DNA from: Haliea sp.
GTDB lineage: Bacteria > Pseudomonadota > Gammaproteobacteria > Pseudomonadales > Halieaceae
DNA length: 64,000 nucleotides
Reading direction: 5' to 3'
NCBI GenBank assembly: GCA_002692965.1
Contig: NZNC01000003.1
Location: 152,329-216,328, forward strand
Positions 54,320 to 62,933 of the stretch are shown piece after piece (within the stretch, counting starts at the first letter, position 1; every line of letters starts with the position of its first letter). The notes beneath the pieces are model-generated. The model had not been told where the DNA came from, did not search any database, and saw only the letters and a program-made list of their open reading frames with translations. Position numbers and translations under genes: made by a program.

Positions 54320-55387
54320 ATGCTGGAATTGATAGCCCGTCCGGCGGACATGACCCCGGAATGGATGACCCGGGCCCTGCGCGACGCCGGCGTACTGGGC
54401 GCGGGCAGGGTGACCGCCCTGGACTACGAATACATCGGCACCGGCAAGATTGGCGACAACGCGCGCTTCACCCTGCACTATGACGGCGATGCCGCTGGCG
54501 CGCCGGCCACCGTGGTGGGCAAGTTCGCCGCCGAGGACGAGACCGCCCGTTCCCTGGCGGGGGCCCAGGGCGCCTACTACACCGAGGTGATGTTCTACCG
54601 CCACCTGGCCGAGCGCACCGCCATGCGCATCCCGACCGTTTACGCCAGCGTGATCAGCGAGCAGCGCGACGAATTCATTCTGCTGATGCAGGACCTGGCC
54701 CCCGCCGAGCCCGGCAGCCAGCTGATTGGCGCGACCCTGGCGCAGACGCGCATGGTGCTGGGGGAGGCGGCCAAGCTGGCCGCGGCCTTCTACGGCGACG
54801 ACAGCGTGATGGAACTGGACTTCGTCATGAATGCCGCCCGCAACGGCAGCGGCGAGCTGGCCCAGCAGTACCTGCAGCAGTGCTGGCCGACCTTTCTCGA
54901 GCGCTTCGGCGAGAACCTGAGCGAGGAGGCCAAGGCCTTCGGTGCCCGCTACGTGAATGCCCACAAGCACTTCGCCACCCGCCACCCGGGGCCGCGCACC
55001 CTGGTCCACGGCGACCTGCGGGTCGAGAACATCCTGTTCAGCGACGACAGCTGCTGGACGGTGGACTGGCAGACCCCCCAGATCAGCAGCCCGGTCACCG
55101 ACATCACCTACTTCCTCGGCAGCAGCGTCGAGGTGGAAGACCGCCGCAGGTGGGAGCGGGAGATCATCGCTGAGTACCGCGAGCGCCTGGCCGGCCTGGG
55201 CGTCGACCTGCCTTTTGACGAAGTCTGGGCCCAGTACCGGGAGCAGAGCATGCACGGCCTGCTGCTGACCATCCTCGGCTCCAGCTTCTCCTCCCCCGGG
55301 GAGCGCAGCGACCGCATGTTCCGCACCGTGATCGAGCGCCAGCTGCAGCACTGCCTGGACCTGGACGCCGGGGACTTCCTGCCCTGA
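54320..55387 (+). CDS. Ecdysteroid-kinase-like phosphotransferase
   Basis: A 355-residue protein of the aminoglycoside-phosphotransferase/choline-kinase fold. The catalytic loop TLVHGDLRVENILFSDD has the HxDxxxxN pattern, and the metal Asp is in WTVDWQTPQISSPVTDITYF. Other EcKL-type features are DYEYIGTGKIGDNARFTLHY and FILLMQDLAPAEPGSQ. It probably phosphorylates a hydroxyl of a small lipophilic molecule with ATP. It is flanked on both sides by DUF7064-like genes (53- and 65-base gaps). Confidence 0.82.
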   Translation: MLELIARPADMTPEWMTRALRDAGVLGAGRVTALDYEYIGTGKIGDNARFTLHYDGDAAGAPATVVGKFAAEDETARSLAGAQGAYYTEVMFYRHLAERTAMRIPTVYASVISEQRDEFILLMQDLAPAEPGSQLIGATLAQTRMVLGEAAKLAAAFYGDDSVMELDFVMNAARNGSGELAQQYLQQCWPTFLERFGENLSEEAKAFGARYVNAHKHFATRHPGPRTLVHGDLRVENILFSDDSCWTVDWQTPQISSPVTDITYFLGSSVEVEDRRRWEREIIAEYRERLAGLGVDLPFDEVWAQYREQSMHGLLLTILGSSFSSPGERSDRMFRTVIERQLQHCLDLDAGDFLP

Positions 55388-55452
55388 GCCCGACGAACAC
55401 CCAATAACACCGCGCGCCGGCCCGCATCCGGCGCGCCAGATGAGGACAGACC

Positions 55453-56574
55453 ATGATTACCCGCTTCGACGATTTCTGCGTTCACCAGACCGTGCAGCCG
55501 GTCAACGAGCCCTCCCAGAGCGACCGCAACTTCTACGACCGCTACTGGTTCAACGGCTTCGACAGCGACGGCAGCTACCTCTTCGAGGTGGGCTTCGGGC
55601 TCTACCCCAACCGCCACGTCATGGACGGCCATTTCAGCGTGGCCATGGGCGACCGCCAGGTGGCCTTTCACGCCTCCCGCCGGGCGCCCCGGGAGCGCGG
55701 CGAGACCGAAGTCGGCCCCCTGCGCATCACCGTCGAGGAGCCCCTGCGCGCCCTGCGGGTGACCCTGGCTCCCAACGAGCACAAGATCGAGTGCGACCTG
55801 CTGTTTCGCGCCGCCAGCGCCCCCCACCAGGAGCCCCCGAGCATCCTGCACGACGACGGCCACCTGATCATGCACACCACGCGCTTTACCCAGATCGGCT
55901 ACTGGGAGGGCCATTTCAGCGTGGATGGCGAGCGCTTCGAGGTCAAGCAGGCCTACGGCACCCGGGACCGCTCCTGGGGCGTGCGCCCGGTGGGCGAGCC
56001 CCAGGGCGGGGCCCCGGGCAAACTGAACAAGGAGCCGGGGGTCTACTGGATCTGGAGCCCGATCAACTGGGGCGACTTCTGCACCCAGATGGGCACCTTC
56101 GAGGACCGCGACGGCACTCCCACCCAGGTCAGCGCCGACCTGCTGCCGCTCTACGCCAGCGGCGAGCAGATCCCCGAGGGGGAGGAGCCCGGCATGGTCC
56201 CCATGCGCGAGGTGAAGCACCAGCTCCACTACCGCCCGGGCACGCGCTGGCCCGCCAGTGCGTCGATGGCCTTTGTCGACGGTGAAGGGCAGCACTACGA
56301 CTTTACCCTGGAGCCCCTGCAGCTGTTCCTGACCCTGGGGGTGGGCTACAACCACGGCGAGTGGGGCCACGGCTACTGGCGCGGCGAGCTGGAAACCGCC
56401 CGCGAGGAGTGGGACCTGGCGGCGATCAACCCCCTGGACTACCCCCATATTCACATCCACCAGATGGTGCGGGCGCGCATGGGCGACAAGGTCGGCATGG
56501 GCACCCTGGAGAGCCTGGTCATCGGCCGCCACGACCCCTCGGGCTTCAAGGACTTCTTCGACGGCGCGCAGTAG
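55453..56574 (+). CDS. DUF7064/DUF7065-like protein, paralogue 2
   Basis: A 373-residue protein homologous to 53106-54266: FEVGFGLYPNRHVMDGHFSV matches its GFGFGKYTNRNVVDAYAGI, GTRDRSWGVRPVGE matches its core, and GVGYNHGEWGHGYWRGELE its end. Only part of the sequence is shared, so the copies are old paralogues with distinct roles. No signal peptide. RBS GAGGAC. Function unknown; last gene of the cluster before a 146-base gap without features. Confidence 0.75.
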   Translation: MITRFDDFCVHQTVQPVNEPSQSDRNFYDRYWFNGFDSDGSYLFEVGFGLYPNRHVMDGHFSVAMGDRQVAFHASRRAPRERGETEVGPLRITVEEPLRALRVTLAPNEHKIECDLLFRAASAPHQEPPSILHDDGHLIMHTTRFTQIGYWEGHFSVDGERFEVKQAYGTRDRSWGVRPVGEPQGGAPGKLNKEPGVYWIWSPINWGDFCTQMGTFEDRDGTPTQVSADLLPLYASGEQIPEGEEPGMVPMREVKHQLHYRPGTRWPASASMAFVDGEGQHYDFTLEPLQLFLTLGVGYNHGEWGHGYWRGELETAREEWDLAAINPLDYPHIHIHQMVRARMGDKVGMGTLESLVIGRHDPSGFKDFFDGAQ

Positions 56575-56720
56575 CCGGACCACGGGGCGCCGCCCGCGCT
56601 GGCGCCCCGCCAGTGGGCACGACTACGGCGCGCTCCCAGCCAGTCGGGCGGGTGGATTGGCACCCGCCGGCCTTCGTGGCAGAATCGCCGGCCCGTTTTG
56701 TTTGAGCCTGTGAAGACCCT

Positions 56721-57215
56721 ATGGAAAAGCTCGTCGAATCCCTGATGTACTCCTCGCGCTGGATTCTGGCGCCGATCTACTTTGGCCTCAGCCTGGTGCT
56801 GCTGGCCCTGGGTATCAAGTTCTTCCAGGAAATCATCCACGTCATTCCCCAGCTGCTGAGCATGAAGGACACCGACCTGATTCTGGTCTCCCTGACTCTG
56901 GTGGATATCGCCCTGGTGGGTGGCCTGCTGGTGATGGTGATGTTCAGCGGCTACGAGAACTTCGTCTCGCGCATCGACGTGGCCGACGAACAGGAAAAGC
57001 TCGGCTGGCTGGGCAAGGTGGACTCCGGTTCCCTCAAGAACAAGGTGGCCGCTTCCATCGTGGCGATCTCCTCGATCCACCTGCTCAAGGTGTTCATGAA
57101 CGTGGAGAAGACCACCTCGGAAAACCTGATGTGGTACGTGCTGATCCACATGACCTTCGTGGCCTCGGCCTTTGCCATGGGCTACCTGGACAAGATCACC
57201 CGTGTGAATCACTGA
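56721..57215 (+). CDS. yqhA: YqhA family membrane protein (UPF0114)
   Basis: A 164-residue inner membrane protein with four helices. The opening [20 protein letters not shown] and the later [20 protein letters not shown] and [17 protein letters not shown] are characteristic of YqhA/TIGR00645. Role unknown. It ends directly at a long palindrome. Confidence 0.93.
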   Translation: MEKLVESLMYSSRWILAPIYFGLSLVLLALGIKFFQEIIHVIPQLLSMKDTDLILVSLTLVDIALVGGLLVMVMFSGYENFVSRIDVADEQEKLGWLGKVDSGSLKNKVAASIVAISSIHLLKVFMNVEKTTSENLMWYVLIHMTFVASAFAMGYLDKITRVNH

Positions 57216-57237
57216 GGACGTTTCCGCGGAAACGTCC
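57216..57237. repeat. Perfect 22-bp palindrome after yqhA
   Basis: Starting at the base after the stop codon, GGACGTTTCCG is followed immediately by its reverse complement. A second GC-rich imperfect hairpin (57239-57275) follows. Together they may end yqhA transcripts, though no T tract is present. Confidence 0.6.
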
Positions 57238-57321
57238 CCGGCGGGCGCGCCACGCGCAGCAGCGCGTCCCGCCCGCCCGAAATACCCCTTTATTTATTTT
57301 GCCTGCGATGAGCGAAATAGA

Positions 57322-57348
57322 TTGACGGGGGGTGCCCCGACCTATACT
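57322..57348 (+). promoter_or_regulatory. Putative cold-shock gene promoter
   Basis: TTGACG (57322-57327) and TATACT (57343-57348) are separated by 15 bp. The predicted leader is about 145 bases, a length normal for cspA-type genes. Confidence 0.55.
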
Positions 57349-57500
57349 TTGGTTGCAGCTAGAAATTAAACAACTTTTTATATCCTCCATTTCGTCGCGC
57401 TCCTGTAGTACTTCGTCCTGTAGCATCTAAAACATTTGTCTGCTTTCACGCTAAACCCGCCTCGCAGAGGCACACTTATTTTTTCTACAGGATTACTGTT
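57349..57500 (+). promoter_or_regulatory. Long 5' leader with anti-Shine-Dalgarno repeats
   Basis: TCCTGTAG occurs twice (57401-57408, 57416-57423). Its exact reverse complement CTACAGGA (57485-57492) contains the Shine-Dalgarno AGGA 8 bases before the start codon. A small hairpin GCCTC-GCA-GAGGC lies between (57459-57471). Either copy could hide the ribosome site, so temperature- or structure-dependent translation is likely. Confidence 0.6.
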
Positions 57501-57707
57501 ATGTCTACTTCTACCGGCACCGTGAAATGGTTTAACGAAGCAAAGGGTTTTGGCTTTATCGAGCAAAAATCCGGCCCGGACGTTTTCGCCCACTTTAGTG
57601 CGATCGCCAGCTCAGGCTTCAAGACGCTGACCGAAGGCCAGCAAGTTGAGTTCACCGTGACTCAAGGCCAGAAAGGCCCCCAGGCTGAGAACATCGTCGC
57701 TATCTAA
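57501..57707 (+). CDS. CspA-family cold-shock protein
   Basis: A 68-residue single OB-fold protein. RNP1 reads KGFGFIEQ and RNP2 reads VFAHFSAI, preceded by [10 protein letters not shown]. It binds single-stranded RNA as a chaperone. A terminator follows at 57731. Which csp paralogue it is cannot be told. Confidence 0.96.
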   Translation: MSTSTGTVKWFNEAKGFGFIEQKSGPDVFAHFSAIASSGFKTLTEGQQVEFTVTQGQKGPQAENIVAI

Positions 57708-57730
57708 TAGCGCGAGTTCTCTCCCAAGAA

Positions 57731-57758
57731 AGGCAGGCCGAGAGGTCTGCCTTTTTTT
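57731..57758 (+). terminator. Rho-independent terminator of the csp gene
   Basis: AGGCAG(GC)C-gaga-G(GT)CTGCCT forms a stem followed by seven T residues, 24 bases after the stop. Confidence 0.9.
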
Positions 57759-57939
57759 GTGCCTGCGTTTTGAGTGAGCGCGGGCTTTTCCATCAAGGTT
57801 CTCTGGCCCGCATAGACGATCGTGTTGTTCAGCACGACTCTCCTTCTGATTCTCCCTGTAAAAACTTCCTGAAGCCCACTTTGTGACGTGTGTCGCGGCC
57901 TGGCGCACGGTGTGTTTTGGGGGCTCTTGTGCGTGTGCT

Positions 57940-58140
57940 ATAAACGTTAGCTTGGTTTTTCAGCGGCCTTTGGCTGGGTTTGATGGTTTGGTGTGGATAA
58001 GGCGTTGAGTTTTCGAGGGGTTATTGGGGGCGGATTTGGTGGTGGTGTGGACTGGTTTGGACTTGCCAATTCCTGATGCTGATGGCTGGGGTTTTCCATG
58101 TTGTTGAAAGGTCCGGGTTTTCTGGTGGATATGGTTTTTT
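57940..58140. other. G/T-rich stretch at the boundary of the cassette array
   Basis: The + strand is strongly enriched in G and T with few C, including runs such as GAGGGGTTATTGGGGGCGGA. The interval 57759-58165 has no supportable gene: the short minus-strand frame at 57947-58147 is proline-rich and composition-driven. It marks the switch from GC-rich core to AT-rich cassettes. Confidence 0.5.
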
Positions 58141-58165
58141 CAATCACCGAGTTAGCGAGCTGGGC

Positions 58166-58172
58166 GTTAGTC
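58166..58172 (+). other. First cassette recombination point (attI- or degenerate attC-like)
   Basis: GTTAGTC in the context GGGCGTTAG matches the end of integron recombination sites. No inverse core partner is found upstream, so it may be an attI-type site or a decayed attC. A second GTTAG occurs 15 bases before. Confidence 0.4.
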
Positions 58173-58214
58173 GGCGTGGTCTTGCAAACTAGCTGTTATA
58201 TTTGAGGCGCCAGT

Positions 58215-58694
58215 TTGACGAAGTTCGAAATAATCAGCTCACTGATATCCTTGCTTGCGGTGGTGGTATCTTTTTTTGCACTCTACCGCTCAAAGCGAAA
58301 TCATGATCAGCTAATTGAGATTGAGAAGGTCCATGCCAAACTCAGCGAGCGGGAGCTTGCAGAGTACGATAAGCGGGATCGCAACGCGAAGAAGGCTGCT
58401 TTATCGGTGCGAATGGTGAGAGATGGCACCGTCTATAAATTTGTAATAACTAACCAAGGTGAAGCAGAAGCCACGAATATCTACTTTGGTCTAGAGCAAG
58501 ATAACGAGCACAATCCGCTTGTCGCAAATGATTTTGACCAGAAAACCCCGTACAGAGTATTGGGGCCAGGAGAAAGCTACTACCTTTTGGTATCAATCCC
58601 ACTGAGCGTACGGCAAACCGCTTATTCTGTATCCCTTCGCTGGGATAATGCAGATGGTAGTCAAGACCGGGTCTTACGGACCGTAGCTAGATGA
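58215..58694 (+). CDS. Cassette protein A: anchored Ig-like protein, unknown function
   Basis: A 159-residue protein with one N-terminal membrane helix (IISSLISLLAVVVSFFALY), then a charged coiled segment (HDQLIEIEKVHAKLSERELA) and a beta-rich cytosolic or periplasmic domain (YKFVITNQGEAEATNIYFGL ... YYLLVSIPLS). The start is TTG 58215 behind GAGG. It is followed within 3 bases by attC1. Such anchor-plus-beta-domain proteins are common in cassettes; no function is known. Confidence 0.75.
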   Translation: MTKFEIISSLISLLAVVVSFFALYRSKRNHDQLIEIEKVHAKLSERELAEYDKRDRNAKKAALSVRMVRDGTVYKFVITNQGEAEATNIYFGLEQDNEHNPLVANDFDQKTPYRVLGPGESYYLLVSIPLSVRQTAYSVSLRWDNADGSQDRVLRTVAR

Positions 58695-58696
58695 AA

Positions 58697-58773
58697 TATA
58701 ACCAGCCGCTTTTGCCGGACAATTTTTGCGCCGCTGCGCGGCTCCAAAATTGCCGCAAAGCTCCGCGTTAAGG
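58697..58773 (+). repeat. attC site 1
   Basis: R'' box TATAACC (58697-58703) and R' box GTTAAGG (58767-58773) bound a 77-bp imperfect palindrome. Inner arms CGGACAATTTTTG and CAAAATTGCCG pair with the bulges typical of attC, with GCGCCGCTGCGCGGC at the tip. Recombination would occur at G|TT, 58767/58768. Confidence 0.85.
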
Positions 58774-58781
58774 AGGCAGAT

Positions 58782-59264
58782 GTGTCCGGCCCCAACCCGG
58801 TTGATTTCCTAACCGACCCACTCAGCCAGATCACAAGGCTTGAAAGGCGGAATCTCCTGATAGCAAGCACAACAGGTTTTCTTGTTGCAACGGCAGATTT
58901 GGTTCCAACAGAGATCTCTGCGCTTGGGATATTACTATCAGCGCCAGCGCAGGAAATGTTTGTCGTCTTGGTGTCCCTGACTATTGCATATTTTTTGTGC
59001 GCATTTTTGATCTACGGAACTTCTGACTTTTTCATCTGGCGAAAAAAATACCAAGATTATTTAGAGGCGGTTCAGGAATATATGGAGAGCTGGACCGAAG
59101 AAGATCAGCACAACTATGACATGTCTCAAGTGCCGAGAGCGCCGTGGCTTTACCAGAAATCTGGCCTGGTAGCCTATCTTCGAGCATTCTTTGAATACTT
59201 GTTACCGGTGCTCGTTGGTTTGGTTACAGTTGGACTACTATTGTCGCGTGTCTACTGTCCTTAA
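58782..59264 (+). CDS. Cassette protein B: three-helix membrane protein, unknown function
   Basis: A 160-residue protein with three hydrophobic helices (LLIASTTGFLVATADLV; MFVVLVSLTIAYFLCAFLIY; YLLPVLVGLVTVGLLLSRVY) and a cytosolic loop with YMESWTEEDQHNYDMSQ. Start GTG 58782. Its ribosome site AAGGAGG overlaps the R' box of attC1, and its stop TAA lies inside the R'' box of attC2. Not recognised beyond being a typical cassette membrane protein. Confidence 0.75.
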   Translation: MSGPNPVDFLTDPLSQITRLERRNLLIASTTGFLVATADLVPTEISALGILLSAPAQEMFVVLVSLTIAYFLCAFLIYGTSDFFIWRKKYQDYLEAVQEYMESWTEEDQHNYDMSQVPRAPWLYQKSGLVAYLRAFFEYLLPVLVGLVTVGLLLSRVYCP

Positions 59265-59316
59265 CAAGTCACGGAAGGCGGGCGCGCGAGACGCTCCGCT
59301 TCGTTCCGCGTTAGCC
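59260..59316 (+). repeat. attC site 2
   Basis: R'' box CTTAACA (59260-59266) and R' box GTTAGCC (59310-59316) delimit a 57-bp palindrome. CACGGAA pairs with TTCCGCG and GCGGGCG with CGCTCCGC. The short form is like that of classic resistance cassettes. Confidence 0.82.
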
Positions 59317-59410
59317 TCCCTCTCATGTAGACGCTTGGCGCTCTTTGAGTTTGTGTAAAGAAAAACAAATGCATAGCATCACCCCATGCTTTAATTACAT
59401 GGATCTTTAA

Positions 59411-60364
59411 ATGTCTAATTCCAAGGAGACTTTTAGTCTCGAAAAAATAGAAGCCGCATTGCAAGCTGTAGCGCGTGGCGAGATTAAGCCCTTGAGCGGT
59501 TGTATTCAGTCCATCCCAATAGAGCCTTCTGAGAGTTCTCCCGGCATTGTCGAATGCCACTTTTTGAAAGTGGATAGGGCAGGCCGACCTAAGCTTCCAG
59601 AATTGATTGATATAATTCTCGATAGAATTATCGACTTCACAATGCCCCGCAGAAAGCTTGACTCTGCGATGAAGCAGCTAGTTGAGGAGCGCAGCTCTGC
59701 CGGTTTTCAGCGTCTTAGCAGGGAAGCCAAATCGCTATTCACCAAACTTTCCAAAACCGGTGAAGGTGGTGAGCTGCTGCTCTTCGTTCTTGCCGAATAT
59801 TACCTGAAGTATCCTCAGGTAGTTCCGAAAATGAGTTTAAAAACTGACTCAAACATGCATGTTCATGGAGCTGATGGCGCATTTCTAAGCGTTCGAAATG
59901 AGTCTCTTTCCATCTTTTGGGGGGAGTCAAAGGTTTATAGCGAATTCTCTGGCGCAATCAGTGACTGCATCGAAAGCCTAGCAAAGATATTAAAGTATTC
60001 ACAGGAGGCTAAAAGGGATATCGAGTTAATAAGGGGTAATATTGATTTTGATGATCCAGAGCTGGTCGCTGCAATCCTTGAATATTTTAATCCCGAATCT
60101 GAGAAGTACGATTATTTAGAACCTTGTGGGCTTTGTCTTGTTGCATTTGATTATGATAAATATCAGGAAGAAGGTATAGATAACGAAAAATTAAGGGTGG
60201 CAATAAAAGAAAAGATTCCCTCCTGGATTAAATCTTTATCTCATAGAATTAGTAAGCACGAACTCGAAAGCTACCATATTCATGTTTTTCTAGTGCCAAT
60301 TACTTCTGCAGATGACTTCCGATCGATATTTTTAGCACAGTTGGGAGGTAAGGATGTCACTTGA
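59411..60364 (+). CDS. hamA: Hachiman defence nuclease HamA (DUF1837)
   Basis: A 317-residue protein matching the HamA/DUF1837 nuclease. There is a central GEGGELLLFVLAEYYLKYPQ (Glu118/Glu121), then VHGADGAFLSV (Asp155) and the PD-(D/E)xK-type FWGESKVY (Glu172, Lys174). The N-terminal half is helical. In Hachiman systems HamA is the effector that degrades DNA when released by its helicase partner. Its 3' end overlaps hamB by 11 bases. The start ATG 59411 has no strong RBS. No promoter is evident in the 94 bases after attC2, though the stretch is AT-rich. Confidence 0.88.
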   Translation: MSNSKETFSLEKIEAALQAVARGEIKPLSGCIQSIPIEPSESSPGIVECHFLKVDRAGRPKLPELIDIILDRIIDFTMPRRKLDSAMKQLVEERSSAGFQRLSREAKSLFTKLSKTGEGGELLLFVLAEYYLKYPQVVPKMSLKTDSNMHVHGADGAFLSVRNESLSIFWGESKVYSEFSGAISDCIESLAKILKYSQEAKRDIELIRGNIDFDDPELVAAILEYFNPESEKYDYLEPCGLCLVAFDYDKYQEEGIDNEKLRVAIKEKIPSWIKSLSHRISKHELESYHIHVFLVPITSADDFRSIFLAQLGGKDVT

Positions 60365-62933
60365 TCAGGTACTGTCCTCTGTAACATCGACACTATATTT
60401 TATAGAACAGTATAATGAGGTCATAGAAAGGAGTGGCGCAAAACAATTGCGCCATCACTCGGCCTCTAACACTCTCAAGCAGTACGTTACTACTGATATT
60501 GACTGGAAGTATCTTTTAAAAATTGCGAACCTTCTGACCTTTTCGACTAACTTCGAAGACCGGGAGAAAGCGCTTAGAATTGCCACTTCGAGTTTGCTAT
60601 TCACAAATAAAAATGATGGCTTCCAAGATTCATCGGTCTCCTTGTTAAAGCAGTTGTTAAATTTTAGAACAATTGAATTAGCAAAGAAGAAAGGGATTCT
60701 TGAACAAAATGTAGACAATGAGGACCCAACTGTATCTGAAGTATTGGCAGAAAAAAGAATTGAGATTTTTTCCAAAATTTTCGTTGGAGAGAATCAGTTT
60801 TTCATTGGAAATCACTTTCAGAATGAGCTCTGGGATAGCTTTCACTCCAACAGGGTGGTAAGTGCATCTGCTCCCACTTCGGCAGGTAAGTCTTTCATAC
60901 TTTACAAATTACTTATTGATTACTTAGTTAATAATGCTGATGCAAATGTACTTTACCTGGTTCCGACTCGAGCCCTTATAAATCAGGTATACTCGGACCT
61001 TAAGGCAGAAGTTTCTGCTATCGATTTAGATATAGATATCGTTACTCTACCCCTAGAATTTCTTTTGGGGAATTCGCGCAGAAAGATCTTCATTTTTACA
61101 CAAGAGCGTTTACATATCCTTTTGGCATCGATTCAGCCAAAGTTTGATGTAATCTTTGTTGATGAAGCTCACAAAATAGGCGACTCATATCGAGGGGTTT
61201 TGCTTCAGCATGCGATCTCTAAAGCAGAAAGTAGCAATACTAAAGTTGTTTACACCAGCCCGTTTTCTGAGAACCCAGAAAAAATTAAGAAGTTTCATCT
61301 TGAGAATGAGCGGTTTGAAGCCATCCATACATCAGAGATAACAGTCAATCAAAACGTTTTTTGGATAAATCAAGAGCCTCGCTCAACAAAAAAATGGAAT
61401 GCCAAGTTAGCTGGTGATAACACTCAAACGCAGAGTGTTGAGCTTAGGTTTCGACCGACGACGCAAACCAAGAGATTGGCTTTTCTGTCCGCTGAGCTCG
61501 GAGGGGACGAAAGTGGTAACTTAATCTATGTCAACCGGCCTTCAGATGCCGAAAACGTATGCAAGCTGGTCTCAGATTATCTCGATATTGCAGATACAGA
61601 AGAAAATGAGGTTGTAAAGCTTATAGAGCTCTCAGAAAGAGTTCTACATCGGGATTACAGCTTAGCAAAGGTTCTGCAAAAAGGTTTAGCATTTCATTAC
61701 GGCAATTTGCCTCAAATCATCAGATCAAAAATTGAGGAATTATTTGCGCAAGGTAAACTAAAATATTTGGCCTGCACCTCCACGCTTATTGAAGGTGTAA
61801 ATATGTCTTGTAAGAATATTTTTCTTCGCGGACCGAAGAAGGGTGCCGGTAATCATATGTTGCCGGAGGACTTTTGGAATCTTGCGGGAAGAGCTGGGCG
61901 GTGGGGAATTGAGTTTCAAGGTAATATTTTCTGTATCGACACATCCGACTCGACTCTTTGGCCTTATGGGGCGCCAAAAAAACGGAAAGAATATAGAATT
62001 GAGAGTGCGATTGAAAAAAGCCTAAGCAAAACCGAAATGCTAATCTCGTACATCGAAGACGGCCTCCCGCGGATAAATGATAGTAATTTTTATCAGTTTA
62101 ATTATGTCATTTCGTTCTTTTTCGATCTGTATAATAAAGGGGGGCTGAGAGAGTATATCAATAGGTTTGTGGAATCCGAGAGCGTTGATACGCTTTACGA
62201 TTTGGTGGGACATCAGTACCAATTGATGGATTCTTATGTGAATATTTCCGTAACGAACCCAGGAGTCAACCCGTCAGGAATTCTGAGCCTGCGCGATTAT
62301 TTTGTTCAGAGAAAGAACCGTATCGAAGAATTAGTGCCGTCAGACCCCGCGAGCGCGGATGCCTTGGATAGCTACGTAAAAGTTTTTTCTCGAGTAAATA
62401 AAACCCTTTCTCAGTCTGGGGACGAATTTGGAAATCATAAGCGTTCTTTCATGCTTGCACTGTTAGTTGTAAATTGGATGCAAGGTCAGCCAATAGCTAA
62501 GCTAATTAGGGATCGCGAGAAATACGAGAAGAAGAAAGGTAGCAATAAATCAATCAACACTATCGTTCGAAATGTTCTAGAAGACGTTGAAAAATATGCT
62601 CGCTTTATTGTCCCAAAATATATGGCCTGTTATCTAGAAGTTCTTGAAGCTGTCGCTCGGGAGTATCAATTAGAAATTGACACGAGCGCTCTAGAGCAGC
62701 TCCAGGTTTCATTGGAGTTTGGGGTCTCGAGTCAAACACATCTAGCATTGATTCGCCTTGGTCTTTCCAGAACAAGTGCTATTGCAATCGGCGAATTTAT
62801 AGCCGATGACAGCCTAACCGACGAAGGTGCAAGGGTGGCCTTGAAGGGAATTGATCTTGCGTCGTCTGACCTGCCAGCATTGGTGAAGGAAGAGATTTCA
62901 TCTCTCGCGACTGAGGTAAAGGTTGGCTCTTAG
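60354..62933 (+). CDS. hamB: Hachiman defence helicase HamB
   Basis: An 859-residue superfamily-2 helicase. It has Walker A APTSAGKS (residues 173-180), LVPTRALINQV, the DEAH box FVDEAHKIGD (270-273), TSTLIEGVNM (motif V) and GRAGRWG (motif VI, 512-518), followed by a long C-terminal helical domain. HamB senses damaged or phage DNA and controls HamA. Strong RBS GGGAGGTAAGG lies inside hamA just before ATG 60354. No frameshift or missing motif, so the system looks intact. Confidence 0.9.
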   Translation: MSLDQVLSSVTSTLYFIEQYNEVIERSGAKQLRHHSASNTLKQYVTTDIDWKYLLKIANLLTFSTNFEDREKALRIATSSLLFTNKNDGFQDSSVSLLKQLLNFRTIELAKKKGILEQNVDNEDPTVSEVLAEKRIEIFSKIFVGENQFFIGNHFQNELWDSFHSNRVVSASAPTSAGKSFILYKLLIDYLVNNADANVLYLVPTRALINQVYSDLKAEVSAIDLDIDIVTLPLEFLLGNSRRKIFIFTQERLHILLASIQPKFDVIFVDEAHKIGDSYRGVLLQHAISKAESSNTKVVYTSPFSENPEKIKKFHLENERFEAIHTSEITVNQNVFWINQEPRSTKKWNAKLAGDNTQTQSVELRFRPTTQTKRLAFLSAELGGDESGNLIYVNRPSDAENVCKLVSDYLDIADTEENEVVKLIELSERVLHRDYSLAKVLQKGLAFHYGNLPQIIRSKIEELFAQGKLKYLACTSTLIEGVNMSCKNIFLRGPKKGAGNHMLPEDFWNLAGRAGRWGIEFQGNIFCIDTSDSTLWPYGAPKKRKEYRIESAIEKSLSKTEMLISYIEDGLPRINDSNFYQFNYVISFFFDLYNKGGLREYINRFVESESVDTLYDLVGHQYQLMDSYVNISVTNPGVNPSGILSLRDYFVQRKNRIEELVPSDPASADALDSYVKVFSRVNKTLSQSGDEFGNHKRSFMLALLVVNWMQGQPIAKLIRDREKYEKKKGSNKSINTIVRNVLEDVEKYARFIVPKYMACYLEVLEAVAREYQLEIDTSALEQLQVSLEFGVSSQTHLALIRLGLSRTSAIAIGEFIADDSLTDEGARVALKGIDLASSDLPALVKEEISSLATEVKVGS

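Noticed and set aside
57937..58002. Possible attC-like site between TATAAAC and GTTGAGT
   Set aside because: The outer boxes resemble core sites, but the arms between them do not pair convincingly, so it is not called.
57759..58165. Possible integron integrase or its remnant on the minus strand
   Set aside because: No tyrosine-recombinase motif (R..HxxR..Y) is found in any frame. The only minus-strand frame (57947-58147) is proline-rich and composition-driven.
59739..59957. Minus-strand frame inside hamA as a possible antitoxin or immunity gene
   Set aside because: It is antisense to the conserved nuclease core, without RBS or family features.
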